A DNA stretch of 64,000 nucleotides from Acidimicrobiales bacterium. GTDB taxonomy: Bacteria > Actinomycetota > Acidimicrobiia > Acidimicrobiales > AC-14. Shown one piece after another: positions 1-9,023 of the stretch. The position numbers were made by a program, and so were the translations under genes. A model generated the notes under the pieces. That model was not told the origin of the DNA. It saw nothing but the letters and a program-made list of their open reading frames with translations, and did not search any database. The number at the start of each line of letters is the position of its first letter. Position 1 is the stretch's first letter. The DNA lies in the NCBI GenBank assembly GCA_025463925.1, contig JAODBK010000001.1:1-64000 (forward strand), given 5' to 3'.

Positions 1-129
1 CGCGGCGTGCTCGATCAGCGCGGCGTCGCGCACCGCGGCCCCGGCGTCGGCCGGCGCCAGCGCGTCGGGCTCGAACGCCGCCGCGAAGGCCACCACCGCG
101 TCGCGCAGCTCGGCCAAGCGATCACCCAT
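1..129 (-). CDS. DUF222/HNH endonuclease-like protein, N-terminal fragment (cut by window edge)
   Basis: Only the first 43 codons are in the window; the gene runs off the left edge. The translation starts MGDRLAELRDAVVAFAAAF and continues with an Asp/Ala-rich stretch ending LIEHAA. This layout is typical of the N-terminus of actinobacterial DUF222 (13E12-type) HNH proteins, which occur in many copies in Acidimicrobiia. The ATG at 129 is preceded by a good GGGAGG-like ribosome site. The HNH domain itself lies outside the window, so the family call rests on the N-terminal pattern only. Confidence 0.55.
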   Translation of the reverse strand, partial: MGDRLAELRDAVVAFAAAFEPDALAPADAGAAVRDAALIEHAA

Positions 130-172
130 CCTGCGCCTCCCACCATGCCGACAACCAGTGACCGAGGGGGAA

Positions 173-595
173 GTGATCGAATGTCTGTTCGCAGACTATT
201 GCCCCGGCAACGGAGCTGTCAAACCATTCGGCGAGAAATTTCCGGCACATTGCGGTCGCTGCCAACGACCTCACTGGTCGTCTCAGACGGCTGCTAACCA
301 ATGGTCATGTCGCCAGCTTGAGAAGAGTGGCCTTCCCGGTGTCGAAACTTCTCTCGTGGAAGCTAAGAGACGTCGCCTGATCTACGGCCGCCGGAAGTTG
401 AGTCTGTTCGCTCTTGCTATGGCCGTAATCGTCGCGATTCAGATCGCGTTGGCGTCGTCAGACAGCCAACGGGAGATCGGAGCGGTGATCCTCGTCGGCG
501 GCCTCATTGGTGCTTGGCGCTGTTGGAACGATCCTGAGCCGGATCACCGCCCCTCCGTGCTGCCGCGGCGAGACTGGGACGACTGGGAGGACTGA
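173..595 (+). CDS. Small cysteine-rich protein with membrane segments, hypothetical
   Basis: The family is not recognised. The GTG at 173 follows a GAGGGGG purine run; a GTG at 158 is possible. The first 50 residues contain several cysteines, including a CxxC pair (CGRC), which could be a zinc-ribbon-like head. They are followed by a basic stretch (KRRRLIYGRRK) and two hydrophobic segments (about residues 77-93 and 100-115 from this start). The C-terminus is acidic and Trp-rich (RRDWDDWED). Codon use is less G/C-biased than the rest of the window, as for neighbouring small genes, which suggests accessory DNA. No function is proposed. Confidence 0.5.
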   Translation: MIECLFADYCPGNGAVKPFGEKFPAHCGRCQRPHWSSQTAANQWSCRQLEKSGLPGVETSLVEAKRRRLIYGRRKLSLFALAMAVIVAIQIALASSDSQREIGAVILVGGLIGAWRCWNDPEPDHRPSVLPRRDWDDWED

Positions 596-628
596 ACGCA
601 CCGAGTGGGACCCGCACGGGTGCGGCAC

Positions 629-799
629 CTATCGGTCGGGGTCGCGTGGCGGCCCTGGCGGTTGGCCATAGTGCCTCTCGTAGCGCTCACGCTCGTCGAG
701 AGACGTTCGACTCTTGGGTAACCAGCCCGCCGCTACGACGAGTCTGACGGCGGTCGCGATGACACCAACTAGGAAGAACATCAGCGCAACCCAGACCAC
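629..799 (-). CDS. Small single-pass membrane protein (56 aa), hypothetical
   Basis: This reading frame is easy to miss because it is short. It begins at a GTG (799) just after an in-frame TGA and ends at TAG (629-631). It encodes one N-terminal membrane helix (VVWVALMFFLVGVIATAVRL), then a charged segment (SLDERERYERHYG) and a Pro-rich, Asp-ending tail. The layout of one helix plus a charged cytoplasmic tail is plausible for a real microprotein. It resembles the other small membrane proteins flanking the nearby IS element. A GAGAG purine run lies upstream of the GTG. The family is not recognised. Confidence 0.5.
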   Translation of the reverse strand: MVWVALMFFLVGVIATAVRLVVAAGWLPKSRTSLDERERYERHYGQPPGPPRDPDR

Positions 800-883
800 A
801 GGATTGAGTTTCTCTCAATCAGCCCGAACGGTAGCGGCATGTCTGAAGGAGGGGGGCCGTGTCAAGGAGCTCTTTCCTTCTTT

Positions 884-1187
884 CAGTAGCTGAAGATGAA
901 CACGTCCTCGTGCACGCGGGCGCGCGTCGCCAAGCCGTCGGGGTCCAGGTGGAGCGCCCGCAGCGTCAGCGAGGACGAACGACCTTGACGCCGCCGGCGG
1001 GTGGCGCAGGCTCAGCGTCGAGGACGAGGTTCAGTTGTCTTCGATGTCTCGCGACATCGCGTGTCCACACCATCTCCCCCAGGTCGTGAGGGTGGGCAGG
1101 CTCGGCCTGCCGAGGCATGTCTCCGCCGACCAGATCGCTCTGGCGCGCATGGTGTGGTCCGGCCACCGGCCGGGCGGGCTCAAGCAC
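884..1187 (-). pseudogene. Degraded coding remnants beside the IS110 element
   Basis: Between about 840 and 1261 I see no intact gene. Two minus-strand frames look like tails of former proteins. One ends at TGA 884-886 with LRALHLDPDGL...RVHEDVFIFSY. The other ends near 966 with LVLDAEPAPPAGGVKVVRPR. They lie in different frames and neither has a convincing start, so this appears to be decayed sequence downstream of the IS110 transposase. The source families were not recognised. The IS right end probably lies near 1190-1260, but IS110 elements lack terminal inverted repeats, so the boundary cannot be placed. Confidence 0.3.
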
Positions 1188-1261
1188 TTACGCGATCCGC
1201 GCTCCATGACGAAGCGAGATCCTGCCGCTACACGAGCCGCACCCGGCCGGAGGGCCGAGCC

Positions 1262-2275
1262 TCACGCCACCTCCTCTTGGGCCAGGCAGCGGATCTCGCC
1301 GTCGCGCAGGCCGTAGTAGACGAGCGTGAGGAGCTTGCGGGCCACCGCGGCCCGGGCCTTGTACTTGCCGCGACGCTCGGCGATGGCGTGGAAGTCGGCG
1401 CGCAGCTTGGTGCCGCCGCGCCGGCCCGACACCGCCTCGATGGCGGCCCAGCGCACGAGCTTCGAGCCCATCTTCGTGATCGGCCCCCGGATCACCTTGG
1501 TGTCGGACTCGTGGTGGCGCGGGGCCAGGCCGGCCCACGACGTCAGCGCCTGGGCCGAGGCGAAGCGACCGACGTCGCCGATCTCGGCCACGAAGATCGC
1601 CGCGATGATGCGACCGACGCCGGGGATCACCTGAATGGCCTCATAGCCGGCGTCGCCGCGCAGGCGGCCGTGGATCACCCGCTCGAGCATGGCGACCTCG
1701 CGGTCGTAGTGGCCGATCACGTCGCGCAGTGACTCGACGCGCGTCGTGTAGACGTCGCCCAGTCCCATGGCGTCGAGCTGGGCGTTGCCGGTGGGGCCGA
1801 ACATCTCACCGCACGCCGGCAGGACGCCCTCTTTGGCCATCACCGCGTGCACCTGGGCCTTGAGGCCGGTGCGCAGCTGCACCAGCTTCACCCGGTAGCG
1901 CACGAGCTCGCGCAGCTCGCGGACCGGCCGTGGCGCGATCCAGGCCTCGGCGAGGCGGCCCAGGCGCAACAGGTCGGCCAGGTCCCGCGCGTCGCGCTCG
2001 TCGTTCTTGACCCGGCGGTTGCCCCAGTTGTTGCCGGCCGGGTGGGCCAGGTGCACCGACAGGCCGAGGTCCTGCAACAGGTCCACGGCCCAGTACCAGC
2101 CGTAGGTCGCCTCGATCACGACCTCGGGGTCCGGCGCGATCTCGGTCACCGCGGCCACCAGCGCCGCCGGGTCATTCGCGATGTGCCGACAGCCGAGCTT
2201 GTTGCCGTCTGCGTCCATGGTGAAGATCACCGACCGGCGACGGTGAAGGTCGATGCCGACGTAGTGTCGTTCCAC
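1262..2275 (-). CDS. IS110-family transposase (DEDD)
   Basis: This 337-residue protein has the two-domain layout of IS110 recombinases. The N-terminal RuvC-like DEDD domain begins YVGIDLHRR (Asp9), followed by VVIEATYGWYW (Glu55) and VKNDERDARDLADLLRLG (acidic residues 92-98). The C-terminal Transposase_20 domain has the helix-hairpin-like VIPGVGRIIAAIFVAEIGDV (about 217-235), the ALTSWAGLAP block and GPITKMGSKLVRW. The length is normal for the family and the frame is intact, so the element may be active. IS110 enzymes excise and insert through a circular intermediate, guided by a bridge RNA encoded in the element's noncoding end. No terminal inverted repeats are expected, so only the gene is delimited here. 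Gene remnants flank it on both sides. Confidence 0.93.
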   Translation of the reverse strand: MERHYVGIDLHRRRSVIFTMDADGNKLGCRHIANDPAALVAAVTEIAPDPEVVIEATYGWYWAVDLLQDLGLSVHLAHPAGNNWGNRRVKNDERDARDLADLLRLGRLAEAWIAPRPVRELRELVRYRVKLVQLRTGLKAQVHAVMAKEGVLPACGEMFGPTGNAQLDAMGLGDVYTTRVESLRDVIGHYDREVAMLERVIHGRLRGDAGYEAIQVIPGVGRIIAAIFVAEIGDVGRFASAQALTSWAGLAPRHHESDTKVIRGPITKMGSKLVRWAAIEAVSGRRGGTKLRADFHAIAERRGKYKARAAVARKLLTLVYYGLRDGEIRCLAQEEVA

Positions 2276-2386
2276 AGGGGCCTCCTTCTTCTTGGGTGTT
2301 GCTGTTGGAAGCCCCGAGTGTTCGCCGCTCGGGTTCCCAAGGGGAGCGGAGGCCCCGCTCCTTCACCACATCACAACCAGATCGGC
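2276..2386 (-). ncRNA. Candidate IS110 5' noncoding end with possible bridge-RNA hairpins
   Basis: The 111 nt between the transposase start and the nearest outside coding remnant hold two clear inverted repeats. These are CCCGAG/CTCGGG (2313-2318 with 2328-2333, 9-nt loop) and GGAGCGG/CCGCTCC (2343-2349 with 2355-2361, 5-nt loop). IS110-group elements carry a structured bridge RNA upstream of the transposase gene. Position and structure fit, but the tract is shorter than the roughly 150-200 nt of described bridge RNAs. No target or donor guide loops were assigned. The RNA is inferred, not demonstrated. Confidence 0.3.
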
Positions 2387-2626
2387 TCAGGAATTCAGCC
2401 CGACCGGGAGTTCGACCAAATGCACGGCCTCGGCGAAAAACGCTGCCAGGCCGCGGCTCTTGCACTTTGCTTCGACTTCGGCCCAGATGTCCTCGGGCGT
2501 TCGCCGGGCGGCCAGGCCGCTTGGAACGTTGTGGAGGGCGCGAGCCTTCGTTCGCCGCTGCCCGAATGTGAACGAGCCCGAAGTGGAGCAGGTGGAGCAA
2601 GTTGGTCTCCTCCGAGGACACTGCGA
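2387..2626 (-). pseudogene. C-terminal remnant of an unknown protein next to the IS110 element
   Basis: A minus-strand frame ending at TGA 2387-2389 shows strong G/C third-position bias and a protein-like sequence (ARALHNVPSGLAARRTPED, then IWAEVEAKCKSRGLAAFFAE, then VHLVELPVGLNS). The frame opens after a TGA at 2627-2629 and contains no ATG, GTG or TTG start. It therefore looks like the 3' part of a gene whose 5' end was lost or frameshifted. The family is not recognised. A strong hairpin (2425-2453: CGGCCT...AGGCCG with an A5 loop) falls inside the frame. The remnant limits how far the IS left end can extend. Confidence 0.4.
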
Positions 2627-2682
2627 TCACCTCATCAACTTGGTCGCGCCTCATCCGCTCAGATCGGCACATTGCGGGATGG

Positions 2683-2943
2683 TCAACCGAAGCGGCGCGA
2701 AGACCCTCGCCTCTCCCACTCGCCCCGCCCTCGAGCTTTGAGCAGTGACCAGCCAGCCCATATCCCTGCTGCGACCATGGCGGCGAGAGCTACCCAAGCC
2801 AGCGGGTTCGCCGGTCTTCCGATGAAGGCGATTCCGAGTGCCAGGATGCCCAGACCCAGCCACCCGACGCGGACGTTGATCCAGAACGCGTCGCAGACCA
2901 CGAGCCAGAGCCGTCGCACAAGCGGCACCTGTTCCTGCTCCAT
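2683..2943 (-). CDS. Small two-helix membrane protein, hypothetical
   Basis: A product of about 86 residues starts at the ATG at 2943 (MEQEQVPLVRRLWLVVCDAF); an upstream ATG at 2976 would add 11 residues. Two hydrophobic segments (GWLGLGILALGIAFI and PLAWVALAAMVAAGIWAGW) are separated by a short GRPAN turn, and the C-terminus is basic (KARGRGEWERRG). The arrangement predicts a hairpin membrane protein with cytoplasmic ends. It is divergent from the small gene at 3024 and belongs to a cluster of small membrane-protein genes around the IS110 copy. The family is unknown. Confidence 0.5.
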   Translation of the reverse strand: MEQEQVPLVRRLWLVVCDAFWINVRVGWLGLGILALGIAFIGRPANPLAWVALAAMVAAGIWAGWSLLKARGRGEWERRGSSRRFG

Positions 2944-3023
2944 CGAGACCAGTATGAGGGGTGGCCGGGGCCGCACTCGTACGAAGCCTCTGCACTCCGT
3001 GAGACCCGCCGTACCCTTTGGTC

Positions 3024-3272
3024 GTGGGGTACTCGGGCAAGCGCCGCCATCGCAGAACCCGGTCTGACGATGGCCGCCATCGGATCGACTTAGCGCAGGG
3101 CACCGCGCGGACTGCCAGCCCCTGGACCGTCGAGGGACAGATCGACTTCATCGGCCGTGCACTTCGACGAGGAAGGGATCAGCGACTCTCTCGCCGGACC
3201 TACTTCGTCTTGATGACCATTCTTGCTGCGCTGGTCGTCGTCGCGATTGTCAACATCGCGAGCAGCTGGTAG
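3024..3272 (+). CDS. Small C-tail-anchored membrane protein, hypothetical
   Basis: A product of about 82 residues starts at GTG 3024; a TTG at 3018 is in frame. The N-terminal half is very basic (SGKRRHRRTRSDDGRHRID). A single helix near the C-terminus (YFVLMTILAALVVVAIVNI) is followed by only four residues, so the protein would be tail-anchored with a cytoplasmic basic domain. It converges on purA, leaving 25 bp between the stops. No family was recognised. The basic domain could contact nucleic acid or phospholipid, but that is speculation. Confidence 0.45.
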   Translation: MGYSGKRRHRRTRSDDGRHRIDLAQGTARTASPWTVEGQIDFIGRALRRGRDQRLSRRTYFVLMTILAALVVVAIVNIASSW

Positions 3273-3297
3273 CTCGGAGCTAACCGCCCGAGATTTC

Positions 3298-4587
<1,290 letters not shown>

Positions 4588-4640
4588 CTACGGGAATGGT
4601 GCTGCAGCGGTCCGGGCAGTGTAGCCGGGAGGGGCGCGGC

Positions 4641-4680
4641 AACGCCCCTGGGACCACGGCGGACGGGTCCCAGGGGCGTT
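4641..4680 (-). terminator. Strong hairpin, probable terminator
   Basis: A perfect 15-bp inverted repeat (AACGCCCCTGGGACC at 4641-4655 with its complement at 4666-4680) has a 10-nt loop. It lies 37 bp beyond the stop of the secreted-protein gene (4718) and 62 bp before the purA start, both on the minus strand. No T-tract follows, as is common for GC-rich actinobacterial terminators. The alternative is a purA leader hairpin. Confidence 0.6.
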
Positions 4681-4717
4681 CTCCGCCCTAGCGCAGGTCT
4701 AGATGCTCAGTCGGAAA

Positions 4718-5944
4718 TCAGTGGCCCTTCGGCTTCGAGACCAGAAGCTGGAAGGAGTGGCTGTCCGCACCGGCGGTGCAGTGGGTAATGCCGCTGTCCT
4801 TGGCCGGCGTCGTGATGTTGATCGTGTACGGCGAGGACGTGATCCAGCCGCTCGTCGTCACCGAAACGGCCGCGTTGCCCGATGAGTTGGTGAGCACGGG
4901 CCCGAACGTGTACGGAGCGTTCGTGTCGTTGGCGTTGTTGGCCGTGAATGTCACCGACCGGCCAGCAACACACGCGGGGTCACTGCTGGTGATCAGTCCC
5001 GAGAAGGAGACGCGGGCCCCCTTGTTGCTGAAGTACCCGGAACTCGCCCCGTTATAGGCGAGCGTCGTGGTGTCCGTGACAGATGCAACCGTGACGTTGA
5101 TGGTTGCTTCGTTCGAGTCGACCACCCCATCGTTCGCTGTGTACTTGAAGCTGTCCGAGCCGTTGTAATTGGCGTTCGGCGTGTACGTCACATTGCTACC
5201 CGACAACGTTGCCGGCACTGCTGAGATGACGGTGGTGCCATCCTTCAAGGTGCCGTTGGTCGGAAGCACCGTGATCGTGTAGGTCAGCGGATCGGAGTCT
5301 GCATCGGTCGTCGATGACGAAAGGTTGACCACCAGAGCAGTGTCTTCGTTGGTGTTGAGGTTCTGAACGGAAGCCACCGGCGCGTTGTTGTTGATCACGA
5401 CCTTGACGTCATCGATGATCACCCCGCCACTGCCGCTACTGGTGCTCGTCAACGTAAGGGTCGCCGAGGACGCTTGCGCGAGGAAGTCGCCTTCCAACTT
5501 CACCCACGCGCCGCTGGCGGTATACGTGTAGTCGCCCTCAGAGACCTCAGTCCCGGACTGCCACTTTCCGTGGAGTGAGGTGCCGTTGCCGTTGTTGGTG
5601 TTGACCTCATAGCTGAGGTGATACGTCTTGCCGGCAACCGTCGAGAACGTCTGACTGATCGCGCCCCCGTCGGGGCCGTCGCCGTTCAGATCGAGAGCCT
5701 GCGACCCCTCGAAGACCGGGTAGGGAGCCGTGACGAGATCGACACCGCCCAACGTGACGGTCCAGCCGGTGATGCCCGAATCACCCGCCGGGTAGTTCTG
5801 ATAGGTCGGAGCGATCGGGGGCGACTCGAAGCCCCCGTTGGTGAACGGCCCCGGAGCTGTCGCCCTGGCGGACACGGTGGCCAACGGACTCGCGAGTGCG
5901 GCCAGCCCAACCAGCGCGGTGAGCGATCGCTTCCATGTGAACAT
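4718..5944 (-). CDS. Secreted choice-of-anchor C / cadherin-like repeat protein
   Basis: This 408-residue exported protein starts with a Sec signal peptide (MFTWKRSLTALVGLAALASP, cleavage after the following Ala-rich stretch). Residues about 30-190 form a DUF642/choice-of-anchor C type beta domain (FTNGGFESPP, ITGWTV, GSQALDLNG, GGAISQTFSTVAGKTYHLSY). Residues about 190-285 form a cadherin-like/Ig tandem domain with the NEDTALVVNLSSSTTDADSD and YTPNANYNGSDSFKYTANDG signatures. The last 115 residues form another Ig-like beta domain with two cysteines (PACVAG, THCTAG). No wall-sorting signal is visible, so it is probably released or held non-covalently at the cell surface. It is a single-gene unit with its own leader hairpins and terminator. 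Adhesion or matrix binding is inferred from domain type. Confidence 0.8.
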   Translation of the reverse strand: MFTWKRSLTALVGLAALASPLATVSARATAPGPFTNGGFESPPIAPTYQNYPAGDSGITGWTVTLGGVDLVTAPYPVFEGSQALDLNGDGPDGGAISQTFSTVAGKTYHLSYEVNTNNGNGTSLHGKWQSGTEVSEGDYTYTASGAWVKLEGDFLAQASSATLTLTSTSSGSGGVIIDDVKVVINNNAPVASVQNLNTNEDTALVVNLSSSTTDADSDPLTYTITVLPTNGTLKDGTTVISAVPATLSGSNVTYTPNANYNGSDSFKYTANDGVVDSNEATINVTVASVTDTTTLAYNGASSGYFSNKGARVSFSGLITSSDPACVAGRSVTFTANNANDTNAPYTFGPVLTNSSGNAAVSVTTSGWITSSPYTINITTPAKDSGITHCTAGADSHSFQLLVSKPKGH

Positions 5945-6293
5945 GCTGTTCCCCTCTCACCGCTTGCGCGGTGCCCTGGCTCGTGCCCGCTGGTCCCCAG
6001 CGTCGACGTGTGGGCTCACTGATCCCGCCGCTGGATCGAACGTAAGCCGCAACCGACACAAACCGATTCCTCAAGATTGACGAATTCGCGCGCCCGGTCT
6101 CGCTTCATGCCACGAACGGTGGCGGGCAACGTCCGGTACGCGCGGGTCAGCGCACGATTGACCATGCATTTCCACGGTCGAGTGGACCATTTCTCACGAA
6201 TACCTCGTCGAGGTCTTTCGGCTCACCGGACGTTCTGCTGGTCTATGGGGCGGAACGGGCGGACGATCCGAGCTTGGGGAGCGTGGGGGACAC
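5945..6293. promoter_or_regulatory. Divergent intergenic region with two leader hairpins
   Basis: This gene-free 349 bp separates the secreted protein (minus) from the response regulator (plus). On the minus-strand transcript two compact hairpins precede the start codon. They are CGCTGG/CCAGCG (5988-6002, 3-nt loop) and CACCGC/GCGGTG closing a GCAA tetraloop (5958-5973), followed by the AGAGGGG ribosome site. They may form a regulatory or stabilising 5' leader. I could not match them to a known riboswitch. No confident promoter hexamers were assigned. Confidence 0.4.
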
Positions 6294-7055
6294 GTGGGCG
6301 CGCTGAGGACCGAGGCGGCGGACTCGCCTCACGGCATCAGACATCGGCGCAGTCTGGAACGGGCGACGGCTGAGCGGCGCCAGCGCGTCCTCGTGATCGA
6401 CGACGATCGGATCATGGCCGAAGCGCTGCAGATGGCGATGCAGCAGGCGGGGTGGGCCGACGTCCAGCTGGTGACACCCGTCGATGCCGACAACATCGTC
6501 GACGCCGCGGTGAACTTCCGGCCGTCGGTCATCGCCCTCGACCTCAACCTGGGCATCGCCGGAAGCAGCGCATCGCTTGTCAGCCGACTCGTCGCACTCG
6601 GGTGCGCAGTCGTGATCGTCACCGCGGACGACGACTCCTTCCGGCTCGAGCAGGCCATTGCCGCCGGCGCCGTCGAAGTGGTCGACAAGACACAAGGGCT
6701 CGAAGTGCTCCTCAGCAGCTTGGCTGACGCCCTGGAGCAGCATCACTCGCGACCCCAGGCCGATCCGGTCGAGGTGATCGACGGAGTCCGCCATCGTCGC
6801 CGGAGTGGCGACGCTGAGCGGGCAGCCTTGGTGAGCCTGACGCAGCGCGAACGAGCAGTGCTCGGCGGACTGATCGAGGGCCTCCAGGCGGAAGCGATCG
6901 CCGGGACACACTTCGTGTCGGTGAGCACGGTTCGGACGCAGATCGCGTCGCTCCTGCAGAAGCTCGGTGTCAGCTCGCAGCTGGCCGCGGTAGCCATCGC
7001 CCACCGCGCCGGTTGGTCGGCCACGGTGATCGACCTGAGCGACGAGACCGGCTAG
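6294..7055 (+). CDS. NarL/LuxR-family response regulator
   Basis: Two-component transcription regulator of 253 residues. A receiver domain (about 31-150) keeps the phosphorylation machinery: acidic pocket VIDDD (Asp36-38), acceptor Asp83 in IALDLNLG, Thr110 in VVIVTADDD and Lys132 in VVDKTQ. A LuxR-type helix-turn-helix (about 182-240) reads LTQRERAVLGGLIEGLQAEA then VSVSTVRTQIASLLQKLGVS. The GTG start at 6294 follows a GGGGGA site; the first 30 residues are an unusual basic extension, so a later start is possible. No partner kinase is adjacent. It sits between two secreted-protein units, which may be its targets. Unlike the three LuxR proteins at 39-41 kb, its receiver looks functional. Confidence 0.85.
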   Translation: MGALRTEAADSPHGIRHRRSLERATAERRQRVLVIDDDRIMAEALQMAMQQAGWADVQLVTPVDADNIVDAAVNFRPSVIALDLNLGIAGSSASLVSRLVALGCAVVIVTADDDSFRLEQAIAAGAVEVVDKTQGLEVLLSSLADALEQHHSRPQADPVEVIDGVRHRRRSGDAERAALVSLTQRERAVLGGLIEGLQAEAIAGTHFVSVSTVRTQIASLLQKLGVSSQLAAVAIAHRAGWSATVIDLSDETG

Positions 7056-7099
7056 AGGACGGGCGAGCTCCGTCGTCAGCTGGACCGCGCGATCTGGTC

Positions 7100-8368
7100 C
7101 TAGTGGACGACCGTGCAGCTCACGGAGGTGTAACCGCTCGCCGAGGCGGTCACGACCACGCTCGTTGTTTGCGACGCGAGGCTTGTCGACGAGGCTGTGG
7201 CGCTCTCTGTGGCGTTCGTGTTGATCGTCACGGGGGTGCCGTTTGTGACGGTCACGTCGACAGAGGCAGACTTCGCGTTGCCGTAGCCGTCAACCGTTGC
7301 TGCCCGGCTTACCTTGCTCGTAAAGCTATGTGTCCCGTTGCCGACGCTGGCCGTACCTGTTGAACATGATGGGTTCGACGAGGTGAACGTCAGAGCAACC
7401 GCGGCGGCGTCGACCGTCGTGGTCACCGAGCCAGAGTGAGTGCCGCCGTCGGAAACGGTCAGCGTTCCACTGGCGAGTGCCTTGTAAAGGCTGACCGAGA
7501 TCGTGGCCTTGCCGGTGGCATCGAACGTGACGGGGTTGGCCGTGTTCAGAGTGCCTGCCTGCCCGCCCGGAGCGCTCACCGCGGCGGTGCCACTGATGCT
7601 CAGGGCGTGTGCGCCGGCGTATGTGGCGTCGGTCGACGCCCCGTTCATTGCCTGGACGACGACGTTGAAGGCTGTACCTGCCGTCTTGTTGCCGGCGGAC
7701 TGGAGGGAGACGCCGAAGCTCAGGCTCGACACCGAGTAGGACTTGGAGGAGGGTGCCTCGCCACGGCTGCCGGTCGCGACGACGGTGTGATTGCCCGAGC
7801 CGGTCGCTGCGCTGAACTGCACGAAGGCAGATCCACCGGAAGCGGGAACGGTCGCCGTGCCGAGGGCCCGGGTCCCGTCTTCGACAAAGGTGACGGTGGA
7901 GTTGTCGAGGAAGTTGGTGACCGTCGCCGTGACGGTCTGACCCGCGGTCGCGCTGGTCGGGGAGAGCGTCAGCGTCGGTGAGCCAATTGATGCCGAAGCA
8001 CCCGTGCTCGTGGCGCCGACCCAGTTCTGGTACTTCGGCGTGACGGTGTAACTGGGTGAGCTGGCGGCCGCGAGATCGACGTCCGTACAAGAGAGCGTCG
8101 ATGTCGTGCACACCGTGGTCGTTCCGTTGCGCGTGACGGTGTAGGCCGTCGCGCCCGGTCCGCTCGGCAACGTCGACTGCGTCCAGGCGACGGTGACGTC
8201 ACGACCCGAAGGGGTCACGGTCGGCAGGTTGCCGCCGGACATTGCCGTCGCCTTGCCGGCGGCGACCCCACCATTTGCGGTGCTCCAAGAAAACGCCGCA
8301 AGCGCGATCGCCGGTACGAGGAACAGCGCGATGACGATTCCGCCGAGGCGGATGAGCCGGCCCTTCAC
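7100..8368 (-). CDS. Exported Ig-like repeat protein (third gene of surface-protein operon)
   Basis: The protein has 422 residues. The start is set by the GTG at 8368, whose GTGA overlaps the stop of the upstream gene. An N-terminal hydrophobic segment (GRLIRLGGIVIALFLVPAIA) acts as signal or anchor. A fibronectin-like region follows (VTVAWTQSTLPSG...YTVTRNG...CTTSTLSCTDVDL), then several Ser/Thr/Val-rich Ig-like beta domains (TLTLSPTSATAGQTVTATVT, VTFDATGKATISVSLYKALA). The C-terminus ends SCTVVH without a sorting signal. It forms a coupled operon with the two exported proteins at 8365-9533. The three are likely co-secreted surface structure components; specific function is unknown. Its stop converges on the response regulator gene, 44 bp away. 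Confidence 0.75.
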   Translation of the reverse strand: MKGRLIRLGGIVIALFLVPAIALAAFSWSTANGGVAAGKATAMSGGNLPTVTPSGRDVTVAWTQSTLPSGPGATAYTVTRNGTTTVCTTSTLSCTDVDLAAASSPSYTVTPKYQNWVGATSTGASASIGSPTLTLSPTSATAGQTVTATVTNFLDNSTVTFVEDGTRALGTATVPASGGSAFVQFSAATGSGNHTVVATGSRGEAPSSKSYSVSSLSFGVSLQSAGNKTAGTAFNVVVQAMNGASTDATYAGAHALSISGTAAVSAPGGQAGTLNTANPVTFDATGKATISVSLYKALASGTLTVSDGGTHSGSVTTTVDAAAVALTFTSSNPSCSTGTASVGNGTHSFTSKVSRAATVDGYGNAKSASVDVTVTNGTPVTINTNATESATASSTSLASQTTSVVVTASASGYTSVSCTVVH

Positions 8369-8934
8369 TGCTTCTGCCCCGAGCCGGAGTACGTCAACGT
8401 GAACCTCGCGCCCTGGCACGCCGTCGGCGCGCCGGTGTCCATGAGGATGCGAAGCGTCTTCACTGCCCACCCCTGCGCTGGAACAACAAGCGAGCCGCCG
8501 AACGTCTGGACAGTGACCGTCCGCCGTGCGGCGCCGCCCGAGCCCAGCGTCAGCGGACATTGCGAGTGATCGGCGTCGATGGCGGTCGCGGTGGCGCCGA
8601 GTGTTTGCACGACGATGCCGAAGTTGTCCCCGTTCGACACGGTTACATCGAGGGGCAGATTCGCACCGGGATAGAGGCCGGTGACCAGACCGCCCACCTG
8701 GAAGCGGTGTGGCTCGCTTCCGTTGGGATTGGTGTTGCCGTTGCCGTTGCCCTGATTCCCGGCGGAAGCTGCGAGTCGAGCGCCATCGATGTTGATCTCG
8801 TCACGCAACGCCTGGTGCAAGCCACGAACGCCGTGGTCCTGGACGATGCCCGCGCCGAGGCCCACGACGAACGCCACCGCGATGATCAGCAGGCTGATCA
8901 CTTTGGTTGCGACGAAGCGGGTTGCTCGAGACAT
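8365..8934 (-). CDS. Exported protein with LYPG motif (second gene of surface-protein operon)
   Basis: The protein has 189 residues. The ATG at 8934 has an AGAGGAAAGG ribosome site. An N-terminal membrane helix (VISLLIIAVAFVVGLGAGIV) is followed by a linker rich in Gly/Asn (GNQGNGNGNTNPNGS) and a beta domain. That domain contains GGLVTGLYPGANLPLDVTVS and two Cys motifs (HSQCPLTLGSGG, APTACQGARFTLTYSG). The LYPG(x)N motif and terminal Cys-x-G-A-x-F pattern are shared with the gene just upstream (LYPGNATGSDLTF, GCQGATFSVPVTVT), so the two are paralogous. This style of protein occurs in actinobacterial surface or pilus-like cassettes. It was not matched to a named family. Confidence 0.75.
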   Translation of the reverse strand: MSRATRFVATKVISLLIIAVAFVVGLGAGIVQDHGVRGLHQALRDEINIDGARLAASAGNQGNGNGNTNPNGSEPHRFQVGGLVTGLYPGANLPLDVTVSNGDNFGIVVQTLGATATAIDADHSQCPLTLGSGGAARRTVTVQTFGGSLVVPAQGWAVKTLRILMDTGAPTACQGARFTLTYSGSGQKQ

Positions 8935-9023
8935 CTGAACCTTTCCTCTGCGCGGGCGACTTTTGGCGGACAACGGGCGGGGCGGAGGGGCGCCCAAGGA
9001 CACCCCTCCGCGCATCTCCCGAG

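Noticed and set aside
2425-2453. Strong hairpin with A5 loop as the first stem of the IS110 bridge RNA
   Set aside because: It lies inside a clearly protein-like remnant frame (2387-2626), so the inverted repeat is more simply explained by coding sequence outside the element.
1001-3067. Long plus-strand open frames opposite the IS110 transposase (1001-1732, 1847-3067)
   Set aside because: They are antisense shadows of the G/C-biased transposase codons: low-complexity Arg/Ala/Gly/His composition, no ribosome site and no domain-like pattern.
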